From positions 1-13,950 of the forward strand of contig QMQS01000014.1 in assembly GCA_003650585.1 (NCBI GenBank): a stretch of 13,950 bases of DNA, in the 5' to 3' direction. Both the position numbers and the translations under genes were made by a program. Of the stretch, positions 12,833-13,950 are shown piece by piece. Within the stretch, counting starts at the first letter, position 1; each line of letters begins with the position of its first letter. The notes below the pieces were generated by a model that searched no databases, was not told where the DNA came from, and saw nothing but the letters and a program-made list of their open reading frames with translations. This stretch comes from Candidatus Woesearchaeota archaeon. GTDB lineage: Archaea > Nanobdellota > Nanobdellia > Woesearchaeales > B29-G15.

Positions 12833-13006
12833 ATGGCACTAAGAATCATAAAGCTTGATAGAAGGCACATTCCTCAGATGGCAGAGGTTGATTTAGAGCA
12901 GGACACGAACTAGATAAGCGGGGTGTTTCTTTCAATACACACAGCAGAAGACAAACAGCAAGAGATTTCAGAATTTCTCAGTCAATTTATTAAGGTAGCC
13001 GATTAA
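12833..13006 (+). pseudogene. Short frame interrupted by an in-frame TAG, possibly a GNAT remnant
   Basis: From the ATG, 26 codons read MALRIIKLDRRHIPQMAEVD and then LEQDTN before TAG at 12911. The same frame then continues for 30 more codons, ending EISEFLSQFIKVAD at TAA (13004). The first part has the hydrophobic/acidic pattern of a GNAT acetyltransferase N-terminus (I-x-x-L-D-x-x-x-I-x-x-x-A-E-V-D), but it is far too short for the fold. A TATA-like element lies at leaderless spacing upstream. It may be a decayed acetyltransferase gene, a tiny 26-residue gene, or non-coding. TAG is a normal stop in this window (scpA, L7Ae, EF-2, S10), so pyrrolysine readthrough is unlikely. Confidence 0.35.
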
Positions 13007-13037
13007 CTTAATCATGTTAAAGTGGTAAAAATAAAAA

Positions 13038-13048
13038 GTTTTATAAAC
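13038..13048 (+). promoter_or_regulatory. TATA box of the 226-aa unknown gene
   Basis: GTTTTATAAAC lies about 53 bases before the ATG at 13096, predicting a leader of about 25-30 bases with an SD. Confidence 0.55.
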
Positions 13049-13082
13049 TGGTTTTTATTCTCCCTCTTGACAAAAGGTCTTT

Positions 13083-13089
13083 GGGGTGA
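13083..13089 (+). promoter_or_regulatory. SD of the 226-aa unknown gene
   Basis: GGGGTGA sits 6 bases before the ATG at 13096. It supports that start over the adjacent GTG at 13093. Confidence 0.5.
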
Positions 13090-13095
13090 TTTGTG

Positions 13096-13776
13096 ATGGT
13101 TTTGAAGCTGAAGACGCTTGAAGATAAACTTGATGCGATTGAAGCACTTGAACTTGAGCTTCCTACGGTTACAGGTAAGTTGAATCAGGTGAGGAGGCAC
13201 TCTAGCATTGTGCTCGCTTATGAGCCAAGTAATGTTGATGTGATTCATGCGAGGTCACAATATGAAGTGAAGCATGAGGAGATGCTTGACAGCTATCATT
13301 CTAGAATCGAAGAGTTTGAAGAGATGGTAAAGACCTTTGGTGAGGAGGGTGTTTTGGAGGCAATATTATCTGTTAACTTTAGACCTGAAGCTGTTGATAA
13401 GGGGTATTGCCAAATTGGTTTTATGTTCCCTCAAGTCGATTGGGAGGGTGCAAATCCCAGGACCATGGCTCTTCTCTTACGGGTTCGACATATGCTTTCA
13501 GAGCCAGAAGCAAGTGAAGTGCTAAGAAACTGGGGGATGAGGCAGAGATATGCAGGTTTTGTTAAGAGTTTCTATCTACATTCAGGAGAGTTTTTCGGGC
13601 TTGGCAATATGAGAGTGCTTCAGAACGAGAGAGAGTTCATTGTGTTGAGTTCACATGGAAACCCGGTGATGCCAAGCAGGGCAGAGTATGAGCACTATTA
13701 TACAGAGCTCAGAAAGACACTCACAGAGATGTGGATTAGAGTAGCAAAGACTAACTTTGTATACCCACAACCCTAA
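13096..13776 (+). CDS. Uncharacterised protein, 226 aa
   Basis: I do not recognise a family. The N-terminal ~95 residues are strongly charged and helical, with heptad-like Leu/Ile/Val spacing (LKTLEDKLDAIEALELELP, then YEVKHEEMLDSYHSRIEEFEEMVKTF), so a coiled-coil or helical-hairpin start is likely. The C-terminal half is mixed, with aromatic segments (GYCQIGFMFPQVDWEG, FVKSFYLHSGEFFGLG) and a closing helix (about 195-215). No signal peptide or membrane segment is seen. It has its own TATA box and SD and is followed by a T-run, so it is probably a single-gene unit. Base composition and codon use look like the rest of the window. No function is proposed. Confidence 0.7.
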   Translation: MVLKLKTLEDKLDAIEALELELPTVTGKLNQVRRHSSIVLAYEPSNVDVIHARSQYEVKHEEMLDSYHSRIEEFEEMVKTFGEEGVLEAILSVNFRPEAVDKGYCQIGFMFPQVDWEGANPRTMALLLRVRHMLSEPEASEVLRNWGMRQRYAGFVKSFYLHSGEFFGLGNMRVLQNEREFIVLSSHGNPVMPSRAEYEHYYTELRKTLTEMWIRVAKTNFVYPQP

Positions 13777-13779
13777 TCC

Positions 13780-13792
13780 TTTTCTTTTTGTT
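13780..13792 (+). terminator. T-rich terminator after the 226-aa unknown gene
   Basis: TTTTCTTTTTGTT starts 4 bases after the TAA, in the 36-base gap between two convergent genes. It fits an archaeal U-tract terminator for the rightward gene. Confidence 0.45.
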
Positions 13793-13812
13793 GTGAATTC
13801 TTTTATGCACAC

Positions 13813-13950
13813 TCAAAAGTCATAAGACAAGAATAAGGCAATCTCCTTGCCATCATTGGAATAATACCTATCGTTAAACCCACAAATTCTGAAACCATTC
13901 TTAAGGTACAGGATTAGAACTGGGTTTAGTGAGGGTGCCTCTGCTATCAA
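13813..13950 (-). CDS. GNAT-family acetyltransferase, C-terminal part
   Basis: The minus strand from the window edge is open for 45 codons and ends in TGA (13815-13813). It reads EAPSLNPVLILYLKNGFRIC, then GFNDRYY, then KEIALFLSYDF. This is the C-terminal part of a GNAT N-acetyltransferase: the N-x-x-x-x-x-x-Y-x-k-x-G-F motif of the acetyl-CoA-binding fold followed by the last strands. The pattern G-F-x-x-x-Y-x-x-(x)n-E-I-A-L-F resembles RimI/streptothricin-acetyltransferase-like members. The N-terminal half lies outside the window, so length and substrate cannot be judged. It converges with the 226-residue unknown gene. Confidence 0.72.
   Translation of the reverse strand: MIAEAPSLNPVLILYLKNGFRICGFNDRYYSNDGKEIALFLSYDF

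Noticed and set aside
12833..13006. Pyrrolysine-containing small protein read through TAG.
   Set aside because: TAG serves as the ordinary stop for scpA, L7Ae, EF-2, S10 and the 245-aa gene in the same window, and the resulting product has no recognisable fold.
11376..13006. Defence island or toxin-antitoxin reading of the right-hand unknown genes with the metallopeptidase.
   Set aside because: Each gene has its own promoter, none resembles known toxin, antitoxin, nuclease or phage proteins, and no mobile-element signs are present.

Overview
The window is archaeal. It encodes archaeal/eukaryotic-type translation proteins (L15e, L7Ae, S28e, L24e, aIF6, EF-2 with the diphthamide histidine, EF-1A, S10), prefoldin alpha, FtsY and ScpA. 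Most transcription units are preceded by an A/T-rich TATA element (TTTAAA or TTTATAAA type) about 25-30 bases before either a leaderless ATG or a leader with a Shine-Dalgarno (SD) site. The lineage cannot be fixed from sequence alone. A compact layout, no LX/L18Ae between aIF6 and prefoldin, and EF-2 after NDK are compatible with a reduced-genome (DPANN-like) archaeon, but this is a weak inference.

Layout. 13-351 (-) is a small unknown protein, divergent from scpA (533-1288). A tightly overlapping operon aIF6 - prefoldin alpha - ftsY (1339-3428) converges on L15e (3431-3940, -). From a divergent TATA region, a two-gene unit runs rightward: a proteasome-fold Ntn-hydrolase-like protein (4065-5033) and, 6 bases later, a PRMT-like methyltransferase with a double-E loop (5040-5900). 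Next comes the L7Ae - S28e - L24e - NDK - EF-2 cluster (5911-9566). Its leader contains what looks like a kink-turn, the RNA motif that L7Ae binds. EF-1A (9639-10931) and S10 (11000-11311) follow, each with its own promoter. The right end holds an unknown 245-residue protein, a YgjP-like zinc metallopeptidase, a short amber-interrupted reading frame, an unknown 226-residue protein and the 3' end of a GNAT acetyltransferase on the minus strand.

How it fits together. Most genes serve protein synthesis and early folding or targeting: ribosomal proteins, elongation factors, aIF6 (subunit anti-association), prefoldin (nascent-chain chaperone) and FtsY (SRP receptor). The least ordinary part is the Ntn-hydrolase-like/PRMT-like pair. 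Its Thr nucleophile, Asp17-like and Lys33-like positions are kept, while the supporting catalytic residues of the 20S proteasome appear changed. It has a large internal insert and a C-terminal extension, and it is co-transcribed with a protein-arginine-methyltransferase-like enzyme. That looks like a candidate uncharacterised protein-processing or protein-modification module. The second point of interest is the likely autoregulatory L7Ae leader.

No gene-free stretch exceeds 300 bases. The longest, between the metallopeptidase and the unknown 226-residue protein (12804-13095), holds the amber-interrupted frame and a promoter. No tRNA, rRNA, CRISPR array, IS element or long repeat was seen.
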